The position numbers were made by a program, and so were the translations under genes. Below are positions 10,577-21,637 of a DNA stretch of 31,597 nt, one piece after another (the first letter of the stretch is position 1; each line of letters starts with the position of its first letter). The DNA is from Saccoglossus kowalevskii. Lineage: Eukaryota > Hemichordata > Enteropneusta > Harrimaniidae. The notes below the pieces were generated by a model. The model worked only from the letters and a program-made list of their open reading frames with translations, was not told where the DNA came from and ran no database searches. The DNA lies in contig NW_003105114.1 of NCBI RefSeq assembly GCF_000003605.2, positions 84,423 through 116,019 on the forward strand, given 5' to 3'.

Positions 10577-10721
10577 AATGGCCGCCAAGATCTCGTTCAA
10601 AGCAAAAGAACTACGAGACTTCGTTATGGTATATGGGACAGTTCACGCGATGACAAGGACAAATCCACATAAAGACAAGTCTCGTGACTCTCTCACTCGC
10701 AACGAGATCTCGGCGGCCATT
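10577..10721. mobile_element. Palindromic short element (hairpin MITE)
   Basis: 21-bp ends pair with one mismatch: AATGGCCGCCAAGATCTCGT at the left and ATCTCGGCGGCCATT closing the right. An internal pair, ACGAGACTT (10613-10621) and AAGTCTCGT (10677-10685), extends the fold. At 145 bp with no protein it fits a short inverted-repeat transposon. No target duplication is clear. A 66-codon ORF starting inside the left arm has a good start context but is explained by the repeat. Confidence 0.55.
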
Positions 10722-11599
10722 AGCTGTGTCAGGGAAGGACGGATTTCAACTTTACAAGTTTACATTTCAACAAGCTAATGTCTTTTTGGAATTAATGCTT
10801 CATTAACATTCATATTTTTTTAATAATTAGTACAAATTAATGACTTAGTCTCATACATGATGTATGCAAATTTGCTTTTTGAAAATAACAAATACTACTA
10901 TGGTTAGCTATGTAGAATAATAGATGCACTAGGAATAACTATTGATATCGAATTGTAATTTGGTTTAATCGATCATTTGTAATAGATACAAAAAAAACAA
11001 TTTCTGTAAGGTCACTAGACATTCAAACTTTGGTAGTTGAGAAGCTTGGGAAGATCAAAACTCACTGTCGGGAGAAACAGTACACCGATATGCAAGGAAT
11101 GTCACCTCAGAAATATTAGCTTTCTGTGGGAACATTAATCAAACTAAATGTATCGTTATGTCCATATTGATTATTTTTGTGTAGCCCCATCTACTTATTT
11201 CAATGTTGAAGAAAATATGTGTGTGCTGAAGTAAAAGAGAAAATGATAGAGAGAAAGAGAAAATAATATTTTTAAAACATGTGTTTTAAAATAGCGCAGA
11301 TACTTTTCATAATACTTGAAAGACTTCTTCCACGATAGCATCATCTTATAACACTTTATATTAATTGAACAGAGATACGCATCAGTTTGTCATGTGATAT
11401 CAATAATCGATTAAAATATTTGTATAATGCATAGCGATGTTTTATTTCACTGACATTCAAGTTGTCTATATAATGTATATAGTATAATGAAAATATGTAA
11501 TACTAAAGTAAAGAGAAATGAAACATATGCTATTCGTTTGGATAAATTAGTGTACAATTATTATATATGATGATGAGCGATGTCTACCAGCAACAGTTC
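10722..11599. other. AT-rich non-coding stretch
   Basis: Nothing supported. There is a purine-rich patch with GAGA repeats near 11236-11262 and an AT palindrome-like patch near 11467-11481. Confidence 0.5.
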
Positions 11600-11613
11600 G
11601 TTGCCATGGTAAC
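11600..11613. promoter_or_regulatory. Exact RFX X-box
   Basis: GTTGCCATGGTAAC matches the full 14-bp X-box consensus GTHNYYATRRNAAC. RFX factors bind this near start sites of ciliary genes in animals. It lies inside a 60-codon open frame (11567-11749, starting MMMSDVYQQQF) that has no recognisable domain. A possible TCF-like core CTTTGAA lies about 18 bp downstream. No ciliary gene is identifiable next to it. Confidence 0.45.
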
Positions 11614-11724
11614 TCGCTCTAAGTTCACCTTTGAAATATACTTTACGCCGACTATATTTGAATTCCACTTACACTGCAACATATCCCGGCATAACATGAG
11701 AAATGAATCACGTGTTTTATATTG

Positions 11725-11748
11725 TAACCGTCTATTTAAAGACGGTTA
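11725..11748. repeat. Perfect 8-bp stem hairpin
   Basis: TAACCGTC and GACGGTTA flank an 8-base A/T loop, just before the tRNA-like relic. It may mark a mobile-element end. Confidence 0.4.
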
Positions 11749-11828
11749 ATATGGCGTGGTGAGGTGTGCACTGGCTAACATTGGCAAGGCGATGTGCTGT
11801 GGTCATCAATTCAAATCCCGTGGTGCGT
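11749..11828 (+). repeat. tRNA-like relic, possibly a SINE head
   Basis: TGGCGTGGTGAGG (11752-11764) resembles a tRNA A box, and ATTCAAATCCCG (about 11809-11820) resembles a B box, at roughly tRNA-like spacing. The acceptor stem does not pair, so it is not a functional tRNA. It could be the decayed head of a tRNA-derived SINE. Confidence 0.3.
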
Positions 11829-14800
11829 GTTTAAATGTGTAATATGCCGTAATGTACATAATATTTGATGGCATTATATGTTTTTAGTAATATTTATTTA
11901 TTGTTTGATCACGCTTCATGCAATAATATTATGGCATTCTGTCAGAGCAACATGAATCTCAATAATTGACGAGGATCCGATATCCTTCAAACTACGTACA
12001 TGTACTGGTTGCTTGTTAACAGAATCGGTATTCTGTCAAGTATACGGCATTCGATCAATTTGAAAGGTTTTAAAAATTATAGGTTAATCCTGATAATTAA
12101 ATTATTTGTTTTAAGTAAAGATATGACAACATTTTACGAACAAATATATACATACGCCCTTGACGCTTCAAATTATTGACAAACTCGATTTCCTGTAGAT
12201 ATCTTGTCGAGCCTTCAGACGATTCTTTTAGTGCTGCACGTAATAAAATAAGCGCCTTAAAAGGGACAGTATTATGATGCCCGTGCTAATCTGTCTGCCG
12301 TAGTACTGCCGCGACTTGTTTTATGATACGAAATTGTGTTCGATGATAAGCAAAATATCACGTGATACTGAACCATCAACAGTTACATAAGGAAGTGAAT
12401 TTGCAGCCCCACAGCTAAACTAAAAGCTACGGAATATCAATGACAACTATTGAATATGTTGTTTGCCATTTTGCTTGAACTATCCACTTCTCCGGAAACA
12501 ATATTTTTCTGTGTGTGTGTAATTGATCATACAAGTTAATGGCCAATATTATCAATTTCAATATCCCTCGTTATGTGAGTTATTATGGACATTTCATTTA
12601 AAATTAGTATTATGATTCTGCAAGCCATTATTCAAAATCAGATATAACTCATAAACAATTCACCCTCTTAATTTTTTCAAAAATTTAACATTATTTGAAT
12701 TGTAAAAGCAATCTTTAGATTAGAGCAAATTGTAAATGTTCTGCGTAAACATTGAACATTGATCAGTTATTTGTGAATGTACTAAAGGATTAACTCTCGA
12801 AAAACATACCGTTACTGGGATAAATCTCAAATAAAATCACCAAGTGCTTTGAAGAATACTTTTAGCGGAAATGGCTTCATAATTATACATTGATCAAATT
12901 CGTTCGCAATTACAGAATGAAACAGACCCAAAGACAATACTTTGATCTGAGGTTAAATTAGTACATGAAATGCCACTTACTGTTTTTCGAGTAAAAATGG
13001 TTTACATACACTTCATATTTTTGTAATTTCCACTGATAGCATTTCTGGCAATACGGTTTGAGTTGCTTTGACATGGTGTGAACGTTAATTGATTGATGTA
13101 CTGGGACATACGGATGACTTCATAGGAAATGTTTAAATTCTACACAGTAGAGTGATCTGAATTTTGGTAAAAATGCACACATCTGGTTTTCAAAAACGTA
13201 ATTTAATTTGAGGTAATTCAATTTGTATTCAAAGCAAGCAATACATTAGAAGAAAATAATATCGTGAAATCTAATTTTGATTTTACGACAGGACTATGTT
13301 TATACCGTTTCGTGGGCTAGTTTGTAGAGCGACTTTGAAGATTTACGTATATAAACCCGCGTGTAAGGCGAACAATTAGATAGTTATTCACATCATGTCT
13401 CCACAGTTTACCAATGCTATAGACAGTCGTCCTAACGATATAACACGCAGTCTGTGATGAACAAAATATGACCTTTGATTCAAGTCTAGTTTATCGTCAT
13501 ACACAAAGCGGCGGCAGTATAATATAATTTATATTTTAAAGTACTTTATAAATTTGTTTAACCAAAAATGTATTGTACACATAATACGCAAATCATCGCT
13601 TCAATAAATTAGAACACATGCGACTCACTCCGTTATTGAAATATAACCGCAGTTTAACAATATTGGAGTGTACAATAAAAAGGAAACGAAGGGAGACCAA
13701 CTTTAAGGCTTCAGTCTCACAGACTTTATACACACATTATGTAAATACTCTACAGTCTGTTACCATTGAATAATACCCTGTTGGGCGGGTGAATGTTCTT
13801 TATATTTATTTGTCCGACTAGTTGTCGAGCCTGAAATGTCAAGTCTCGATATTTAATCCTTGATTGATTGATTAAAATAGAGTTGGACTTAATTCCCGCC
13901 ACATCCACTCAAAATATTGGTATAAGGCTTGTCGTCGTTCTCACGCAACACTGAAGTTACTCGTCATATTAGCAATTTATATACTCGGCACTTGTTTTTA
14001 CACAAACTAAACTAAACTAAATTTACCCTGAAGAGATATTTTCGTATTTTGTTAACAGCTCGTCCGTATGGTCATACGTCATTTATAATATCGTGGCTAA
14101 TCGTTTAAAATCTAACTCTCCCATAATGATCCAATATTTTCAAACAAAATATTTTTTTTCAGTTAACATTTTTTTATTGTACCATATTACTAATATACTA
14201 CTACGTGGTTTCCATTGTGCAAACGTTTTCGTGACGACAAATATAACCAAGGCAAAAATGTGCTTGAAATGTGACAAAGCCGCATTGTACCATGTTTTTA
14301 TTTTGCGCAATTTAGTTGAAGTTAGCTCGTTATTATTATTACTACCATATATTGATATACGCAACGCCGTTAACAATAAAATCTGTCTTACCTGAATTTT
14401 GTATAGACGTTTCCGCCCACCGACTATTTTCCAAAAGAATATAATTTGAATGGACCTGCAGTCGATATAGACGTTCTCGTATATGTACAAGGGTGGTGCT
14501 CGTTTGTTGGAATGTGCTTGGCGATGTTAGTTTCAATAAGCAAAATGCAAAACTCCCTAGTTCGACGTAAAATGTTTAAACAGACCAATGCTAACATGTA
14601 AATTCGACGCATTAATGTAGTGCTTGTCCCTTTTTTAAACAAACATATTCAATCATTCGTGGAATTTATACATTCATTTCTGGTAATCATTCAATTTAAT
14701 TAAGCATGCATTAACGGGGGGGGGGGGGAACGTCGATCATCATGATAAAAAGATGGCCGCTGACTTTTGCGTCATTTGTAAATGTCATTTACGCGATTGA

Positions 14801-15311
14801 CACATGGGGTTAACAAGGCTATTATTTGCTCAACGGATCATTTTTTTAAATTGCACACAAACTTCATTAGAGTGATTGGATTGCAATATATTTTGATCAG
14901 CAGTTAAATATTTTTGGGGATTTTCAGTCACAGAAACAAACAATATAATGATATTGACACCTGCGCAATACAATCGATTTCCAATACAAGTGGATACCGA
15001 TTCATCATCTGTTCTGGGTTTAGTGTTATATATTCAAATGCTCATATTCATCTGTCGATACTAATACAAATTGTTGTATACACTCCGCCTTGAATCTATG
15101 GTGTTGAGTTGTCCTGGCAATTAGTGTATTTGCTAAAAATTAATAATATGCTAGACAACAAACTATCCAGTTGTATAAGTCAGCCTCGTACAACCACTTC
15201 CAGTTAATTGATTATTTTTTTTAGTATGTAACCGAGCTAGTTTTGGAAGGTAAACGCAAGGTTCTCCACTTTCAATAATTAAACAAAGTCGGGATAATAG
15301 AGCTTACACAT
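11829..15311. other. Long AT-rich non-coding stretch
   Basis: No gene or clear repeat family recognised. Minor items are a four-unit AAACT repeat near 14005-14022 and a 13-base G run at 14716-14728. Overlapping open frames on both strands at 14093-14642 encode no recognisable domain and have no splice-like boundaries. Confidence 0.5.
14716..14728 (+). repeat. Poly-G run (13 G)
   Basis: An uninterrupted G homopolymer in AT-rich DNA. Its length may be uncertain in the assembly. Confidence 0.9.
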
Positions 15312-15413
15312 ATGTTAGACTGGTTCACGTCAGCTTACTTCACAGTCATGGACAGGTATGGGTCAAGGAAGTACACTGATGCCCTATGTCAGGATTTCTT
15401 TGTTGGAAATTAA
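15312..15413 (+). other. Small protein-like ORF of 33 codons
   Basis: The frame reads MLDWFTSAYFTVMDRYGSRK and then YTDALCQDFFVGN to a TAA. Its composition (Trp, Cys, Asp, Gly, mixed hydrophobics) is unlike the lysine- and isoleucine-rich chance frames nearby, hence the interest. A good donor-like CAG|GTATGG lies inside it at about 15356. I do not recognise the family. It may be a fragment of a gene or of a mobile element. Confidence 0.25.
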
Positions 15414-15985
15414 GACGACTGATTAGTGGTACTTTTTCCTTGTATAAATCCTATGCATTACATGCTGAAAACAAGATAATCTTAAGATAGAAAATAACAT
15501 ATTAAAAATCGAAAGTGGATTTTCATGTTTTGTGATTATATCTCTGTGGTCACATACTTTACTTTACAAGCTGATTCAACTATTACATTTCATCAACCAG
15601 CCATATAAATAAAAGTCATAGCAAAATAATGTTATATAAAATTATCATTTTGTGTACTTTGATATGGCCGACTGACGGCCACTACATGTACTTGCTGTAG
15701 TACTAAATAGTATGCTCTAATTGATTTGCCCAAAATAAAAATTATGGCGGAGATATTCTACTGTTCAAAAGAAAATAATCAACTGTAGGTTTGATCAATA
15801 TTATGCAATGTGGGAGTATAGTCGGTCACAAACTTATTCTCGTGATACGAATGAAGTACAGGAACGTTCAATCGATAGTGTTAGATTTATAATAATAATA
15901 CGAGATCATTACGAGGATAAGTATGCGCGACGACAGTACAGAGTATCGACCGACGAGCAGCGCAGTGCATATTATGATATATCCT
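15414..15985. other. AT-rich non-coding stretch
   Basis: Nothing supported. A 60-codon open frame near 15808-15990 is polar and repetitive in Arg, Ser and Tyr and has no domain. Confidence 0.45.
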
Positions 15986-16548
15986 CGTAACAACCTTATT
16001 ATTATACATCTTTACTCTTCAAAAATACACTATTGGGAATGCAGAAATCCCAAATGTTTAGAACAGCATCAGGGAACATCTTTGTGTGGAGTCCGATCAA
16101 ACTCTTGAGGCAGCCATGTCTGTTTTTATTATAAGAAGACGCTTCCGCGCGTAATCATTCCATATTTGGAATTCGCATACCTTATATGGTAGGATGAAAA
16201 TACCCAGTAAAAAAACCACACAATTACGGCACGCTGTAACTAATGGCGTTACCGTGACAGATGTACAATAACCTTATTATTATACATCTTTTCCATCCAA
16301 GGATACATCATGGGTTTGCCGAAGTCAAAAATGTTTAGAACATAATCAGCCAAGATCTTTGTGTTGAGTCCGGTCAAACATTGGTGGCAGCCATGTTTGA
16401 TTTTACTATTAGAGGATGCTTACACGCGTAATCATTCCATGTATAGAATTCGCATTACCTAATATGGTAGGGTGAAAATACCCCGTAAAATACCGCAAAA
16501 GTAAAGCACGATGTAACTTATGGTGTTACGGTGATAGATATGTAATAA
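15986..16548 (+). repeat. Tandem duplication of a unit of about 278 bp
   Basis: Two adjacent units share long stretches. AACCTTATTATTATACATCT recurs at 15992 and 16270. Later shared blocks include CGCGTAATCATTCCAT, GAATTCGCAT and TATGGTAGG. The units differ by scattered substitutions and small indels, roughly 20% by eye. The sequence after unit 2 (ATATGTAATAATAAAG) resembles the start of a third unit. No coding potential is conserved between the units. Confidence 0.8.
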
Positions 16549-17125
16549 TAAAGTTTATTTCACAACTCATAAAGGACAATGCAATACTTGATACATAACA
16601 AAGGTTGGGTTGCATGAACAGCATGTCAGAAACAGCAATATCTGTTTATTTATACAGGCGACCATAGAAATATTTGCTTAAAAAATATAATTCATAATAA
16701 AGTGATTCTTGCAAAATAATTACATATCTACAACATTTACATATTATGAAAGTCACCGTCAGTTAACAATGAAAATGGGAGAAAAATCAGGATGATAAAA
16801 TCTACTAGCTTGTGAATGCCCGGTATTATGTTATTGTTGACAGTTATTATTCAGTATTCAGAAATGAGATTTTATTTTATTCGAATTTAAATATCTTAAT
16901 ATTATATATTCTTTTCAAGTCACAATTCCGTAGTTGATTAGCTGATTAGTTGATTCTATAGTTGTATTCCAACTTGCTTTGTTGACTTCTGGATTGATGG
17001 AGTTCTTGCACTATCAACATGGAAAATTGTTTTTGTATCGTGTATCATAATTATGGATTTCTTTATTTTTAATGGACATTTGATTAAAACATTACAAATT
17101 AAAGGATTTTAAACATATATATCTT
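16549..17125. other. AT-rich stretch, possibly decayed LINE 3' end
   Basis: It lies just past the recognisable reverse-transcriptase remnant in that element's direction of transcription (minus). It may hold its decayed C-terminal and 3' untranslated sequence, but I see no diagnostic motif. Confidence 0.35.
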
Positions 17126-17915
17126 AACGGATTGCCCGTTTTTGTAGTACATGTACTTTTTCTATTTGTGTTACTGATGCTCTTCCCTACAGTTATTTAT
17201 GTGTGACAAGAGTTAATTTTAAAACACCCTTGGGCATACTGTATCGCAACCTGGATAATGCACCAATAGTTTTCTAAAAAAATGGTTTGTTACAAAATCA
17301 ATGTAATTCTTCCATTTGATGTTCTCATCAATAATACAACCCAAGAATGTAATACTGGAAACTTCGTTTGTTTTTTGTTCACATACCATAAAGTGTATTT
17401 TTTCAATAAAATCGATAAAATATTGCTTATTAACCATACAGATACCTTTTGGATTTTAGTTTTAATAGTATATATTGCAAAAGTGAGATCAAGATGACTG
17501 TCAAATATGTTGGTATTGTCCGCAAAAAGGATGTAATTTAAGACATTTGGGGTCTGATGAATATTATTAATATAAATTATGAATAACATCGGTCCTAACA
17601 TGGAATCTTGCGGAACGCCACATATTATTTCTCTAAATAATGAGTTTTTTCCATCAAAGTTTACGAATTGTTTTCTATTATTTAGATAACTTTTAAAACA
17701 TTCTAGGCTTACCCAACTTATTCCATAATGATGTAATTTTGAAAATAGGTTAATGCTTTAGAAGAATTCGAAAAGATACCAATTGTATATATTATTTCTT
17801 GTCAATTGCTTCTAAAATTGTATCAATTAAGTTTGTTAGTGCCATATATGTTGAGCGGTTGGAACGAAAGCCATACTGATTTTTAAACATTGTTTTTTTA
17901 ATAACGTCATGTTCA
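17126..17915 (-). pseudogene. Dead non-LTR (LINE) reverse transcriptase fragment
   Basis: Minus-strand blocks in RT order are QYGFRSNRSTYMALTNLID (17840-17889), then YTIGIFSNSSKAL at the motif A position, then SYLNNRKQF, CGVPQDSMLGPMLF and FADNTN (near 17510-17526), then FLGCIIDENIKWKNYIDFV, and finally LQKRAIR (17126-17146). They fall in different frames with intervening stops, so it cannot be translated. Known active enzymes of this family carry FLDLSKAFD and FADDTN. Here the motif A catalytic Asp is replaced (SNSSKAL) and one Asp of the motif C pair is Asn. The pattern fits the CR1/Jockey-type LINE group, though the clade cannot be fixed. The 5' end, with endonuclease and the start of the RT, is missing, and the homology stops where the 22-bp minisatellite begins. 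Confidence 0.88.
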
Positions 17916-18095
17916 CACTGCAAAAAATGAGTAGCTGTGAATGCTTTGTTTTTACTGCAAAAACGGCAGGTTCATGCTGCACAAATATAGGAGTCACGCT
18001 GAAATAATGCCTGATTCACGCTGCAAGAATGCATGGTTTACACTGCAAGAATACATGGTTTACACTGCAAAACTTCTGGCTCACTCTGCTGTCAT
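17907..18095 (+). repeat. Degenerate minisatellite, about 22-bp unit, 7-8 copies
   Basis: Recurring units resemble TTCACGCTGCAAGAATGCATGG. The best two are adjacent near 18012-18060, and others are diverged (TTCATGCTGCACAAATATAG, TTTACACTGCAAAACTTCTG). The array abuts the broken 5' end of the LINE fragment. A 64-codon ORF through it (17941-18135) is an artefact of the repeat. Confidence 0.75.
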
Positions 18096-19313
18096 TATTT
18101 ATCGTGACTGGGGATGTATTTTCAGTTATTCCTAATCACTTAACAAATAAAAGTTTTCAAAAGTGTTCTATAGAACTGTTCTAAAAACAGAATTTTAAAT
18201 ATTTTAATAGCAACTTATTTTTCAAATCATTACTGTTTTGATGACATACTTTCTATATTAGACTTCTACCTGGTGTATAATTTAATAATGGCGTTTGTGA
18301 GTGTAATTATCTAAGGCACGTTCTAAAAATGTAATTGAATCTTCAGCCACGAACGAATTCCTCTCATATAATTACATGAAAATCAATTAAAATAAATGAA
18401 ATCAAAAAGCGATGACGTATAGAATTAGTACAATAGAATTGAAATCAAGTAAGAAGACATCAATCGCCATCGCATTTGAAGGGTGCATCACTTAATCACT
18501 TATAATATTACACAATTCAAAACTCAATTCATTCATGAGCAACGACGTAACATGCAGTGAAAGACACGTTTGTAAGTACACGACATGATTTGTATAGTAT
18601 TAGCGCGTGACCAAGTAAAGTGTTACTCAAACGAAAAGAGTATAAAATATACATAGATGACAATGCAGAATACTACTAATAATTCAGTGAGCTGGTTTCT
18701 TCGCTTGCATTTATCTCAGGCTTCTTAGACCGATACTTTCATAGCCACGAAACACAAAGTACGGTCAGTGGTGGTCAGGGTAATGACAATATCTTAATAT
18801 GTCTGACTCAATCAAAACGACGAGTCTGTGCTGAATATGACATTATATTCATTGCATATAGATATAGATATAGATATAGATATTATTTTTATATAAGAAA
18901 TATATATATATATATATATTAATGTCTAAATGACATTTGGTTTTAAATGTATCCGATGTGATGCAGTGAATTCGTGCTTTACATTTAAGTTATCTTGTTT
19001 CGTTAGTAAAGTACATTACCTCACTAATTATATATTGTTGTCACAGTGTTTGAGTTATTTACAAGCACATTGTTCTTCTGAACAAGTATATATTGCCGGG
19101 AATACGTTACCGGGCCTAGTTATTTTTATTCCAGTATAAAATAGAATATTTATGCTTGGTTTATATAACAAAACAACGTGATTTAATTATGCGTCTTATA
19201 AATTGACTCAACATTTCATCAGTATGAAGCTGAAGAGTGTTATAAATGAACTATTCAAGACGTAAATGTATTATTTATGATGCTGCATTAATAGTTAGAA
19301 ATGAGCTAATACA
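18096..19313. other. AT-rich stretch with simple repeats and a TATA-like site
   Basis: No supported gene. It has ATATAG hexamer repeats (about 18856-18883), a (TA)n tract (18901-18919) and a TATA-like GTATAAAATA near 18640. A 21-codon frame that follows (MQNTTNNSVSWFLRLHLSQAS, from about 18664) is too short to call. Confidence 0.45.
18856..18919 (+). repeat. (ATATAG)n and (TA)n simple repeats
   Basis: About 4.5 copies of a hexamer are followed, after a T/A-rich spacer, by a 19-bp alternating TA tract. Confidence 0.85.
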
Positions 19314-19449
19314 CAGTGGTGGATCCAAAGAGAGGGGGGCAAAAGTATGACGATTCATATCATCTGGATTACGCATAGTTTCTCTGCGATTTTCGCTCCG
19401 TAATGTTAAGCGAAGCTTGCCCCCATACATTTTGCTGGATCCGCCACTG
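19314..19449. mobile_element. 136-bp hAT-like MITE
   Basis: The left end is CAGTGGTGGATCCAAAGAGA and the complement of the right end is CAGTGGCGGATCCAGCAAAA. The inverted ends share CAGTGGYGGATCCA, a terminus I associate with hAT-type elements, and both lead into a G-rich tract (GGGGGGC). The flanking 8-mers CTAATACA (19306-19313) and CATATACA (19450-19457) match at 6 of 8, consistent with a decayed 8-bp target duplication. No coding capacity. Confidence 0.72.
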
Positions 19450-19870
19450 CATATACACAAACAGCCATCCACAAATCTGAAGATAGCAGAGGGATTACTA
19501 CATCACCATTTATTCCAATGTCTAGTTCGTTTCTGGTGACTCCCATGCACGTAACCGAGTAAATCCTTCAAATTGTCTCAATCACAATGCTCTATTGACA
19601 TCATCTACACTAAATCTCCTTTTCAAGTCAAATCTGGATTGGTAAAATGTGTCAGGCCTTTCATATGCACGTTCTGGAAATCGAATTTTTTCCTCATATA
19701 TTCACTATATGCAAAATACCACATAAAATTGACAAATATTTTAAGTAAAAACAGCAAACATAAATTTTGTTCAACGTCTACAACTATTTCTGGGTGTGAT
19801 CTGTCGAGAATTTCAGATCTTACGTGAAATAGTGAATTTGCTTGATTGATACCATCAGCTTAGTTCTTCA
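19450..19870. other. Non-coding stretch
   Basis: No supported gene. An 84-codon plus-strand frame (19573-19827) has no recognisable domain and no splice signals. Confidence 0.4.
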
Positions 19871-19984
19871 TTATACTAACGGCAGAACAATTTGGGTGCC
19901 ATCTGTCTCAGTAACAGTCAACGTCAGTTTAATGATCGGTTCGTTGGTCAGCGAGTTCAAATTACTTGTAATAGTATGCCACTC
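19871..19984 (-). CDS. Possible terminal coding exon
   Basis: On the minus strand, after an AG preceded by a T-rich stretch and right after an in-frame stop, the frame reads EWHTITSNLNSLTNEPIIKL and then TLTVTETDGTQIVLPLV to a TAA at 19871-19873. The alternating hydrophobic and Thr/Val pattern looks like beta-strands of a folded, perhaps extracellular, domain, unlike nearby chance frames. The acceptor is mediocre. An alternative AG at about 19967 would start the same frame in phase 2, which would accept the exon proposed at 21638-21690. No family is recognised, and no polyadenylation signal was confirmed. Confidence 0.33.
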   Translation of the reverse strand, partial: EWHTITSNLNSLTNEPIIKLTLTVTETDGTQIVLPLV

Positions 19985-20891
19985 CTTTTAGCAATCAATA
20001 CACCATCGTGAAAAAATCCAGCTCAAAACTTAAAAATAAAGTAATTGCCTTTCAAATTTTCTATTGTTCAACTCCTTTTTTTCTATAATGTAAGTGTCAT
20101 CGAGTGTTTCAGGCAATCACATGTGCGAGTCGGATAGTGTGTCCAAAAAAACGCTTATATGCATAAGCATTTTGTTGCAATAATTTTCAGGGTGACATTT
20201 TAACATTGACTGGTTCTTATTTCCACAGTCCACACGTCATATAAATCATTCATTACTGTGACCAATCTTTATTTAATTCAAGATCGGTCTCTCAAAATTG
20301 TTATTATTAAACTAACCGTCATAACCATGAACTGTTGTATAGCAACCATTTTGCGATCTTAATTAATCTCCCCAGCAAAATGTACTGGTCGCCCTTATCA
20401 CAAGTTACAACGCGCGATACTGTCCTTTACGAAAAACGCGTTGTAACATCCCCCCATTCTAAGTTACAGGTCGGGCGACACCGAGCAACATAGTAAATAG
20501 CGCTTTTTAATTTTAATGTAATTTTACAGTTTTTTATTCTTACTTTTTTATACCCTTTGTTTGTTTTTTCCATTTCCAGCACAGCTTCGAGATAGTAGGT
20601 TTAGACTTTACTAGTATTTACTGGTTACTTCTTAATAATTATCTAGTAGTGTTTATTTTTTAAGATTTATTTATTACTTAAAATTATAATGAATTAGATT
20701 GTTTATTGTGTTATAATTATTTATCATTCACTTACTCATATCATGAGATTTTTATTATTTAATCTTTTATTATTTACATCCTGCCATTGTGTCGTTCGGA
20801 GACAGCGCCCCCAACTGTTAGTTCAAAGTATCCTTTCAAAATGACTGATCCTGCACCTTTTTTGATTTTGTGGCTACTTTGGGTTCGTTTT
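19985..20891. other. Non-coding stretch with one strong hairpin
   Basis: Besides the hairpin at 20404-20447, the sequence is T-rich (20480-20760) with no supported exon. Around 20880-20960 there is a degenerate TTGG/TTGTTTT-rich repeat on the plus strand. Confidence 0.45.
20404..20447. repeat. Perfect 11-bp inverted repeat
   Basis: GTTACAACGCG (20404-20414) pairs exactly with CGCGTTGTAAC (20437-20447) across 22 bp. A second AAGTTACA occurs downstream near 20460. It may be the core of a short transposon whose ends I cannot define. Confidence 0.5.
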
Positions 20892-21095
20892 TTACTCGTT
20901 TGGGTAGTTTTTTGTCCGATTGGCTTGTTTTGAGCTCGTGTAGGAGTTATTTGGCTTGTTTTGGAGCAGTTTTGGGTCGTTCCATGTTTTGTCAATAGCC
21001 TTTTGTCTTCTGACTTTGGATTTAGCTCTGAGTTTCATACCACGTTTCTTGCTGTATTGATGTATAGGTAGCTTTACACTGAATTTCTGATTACC
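20892..21095 (-). other. Basic, lysine/arginine-rich open frame, uncertain
   Basis: The frame contains SKKRGMKLRAKSKVRRQKAI and then DKTWNDPKLLQ before becoming low-complexity Asn/Thr/Lys. The first part looks like a basic RNA- or nucleolus-targeted region. There is no ATG at the open end, where the frame follows a stop directly, so it would need an acceptor such as the weak …ATTCAG at about 21076. The second half overlaps a T/G-rich repeat, which favours a chance frame. Confidence 0.2.
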
Positions 21096-21637
21096 CACCT
21101 ATTGAATTCGCATAAGTTATCATCCACGAGGAATTAGGCATTGAGACACCAAATAGGCTTTTGATTTGGAATGGTATGTCGTATTTTAACTTCACGTGCT
21201 ACAAAACATACGGACAAAATAAATAGTATTAGTAGTAAAATCGGCAGTACAAATGAAATATATACAACGAAACGCCACTCTTGGATGTTTTCTTAAAATT
21301 CGGCTGCCCCTGTGTACGTCCCATGCCACCACATAAGAACCGCAATCTTTTTGACGTTGTAAACGCCCCCTCAATTAACAACCACGTGCGACCGTTAGTC
21401 GATTACCTTTCGTCTTACGCGTTATTCTAAAATCTATTTTTTACCTTATCTGAATACTACAATATCCACTCTTTCATTTTGTCTTTAGGATTTAAGTACA
21501 TTTAACAAGGGTTGCCTATGTTACTGCTTTCGTTTTAATATTTACTATTCATCGTGACTGAATGAAAACTCGCCGTGGTCACCTCAGGGGCGGAGCTAGT
21601 TACAGAACGTTCCACGTTGCTAAGACGCTAACTCTAC
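21096..21637. other. Non-coding stretch
   Basis: No supported gene. A minus-strand frame at 21192-21374 has a mixed composition but no splice boundaries. Confidence 0.4.

Noticed and set aside
10578-10778. 66-codon ORF starting MAAKISFKAK with a good start context
   Set aside because: It begins in the left arm of the palindromic element, whose pairing explains the sequence. No domain or splice signal.
11749-11828. A functional tRNA gene
   Set aside because: Box A and box B-like sequences are present, but the acceptor and T stems do not pair. At best it is a relic.
14093-14642. Several overlapping ORFs up to 116 codons on both strands
   Set aside because: They overlap each other on opposite strands, are AT-rich in composition, show no known motif and lack exon boundaries.
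17941-18135. 64-codon ORF rich in Cys and Tyr
   Set aside because: It lies inside the 22-bp minisatellite and reflects the repeat unit.
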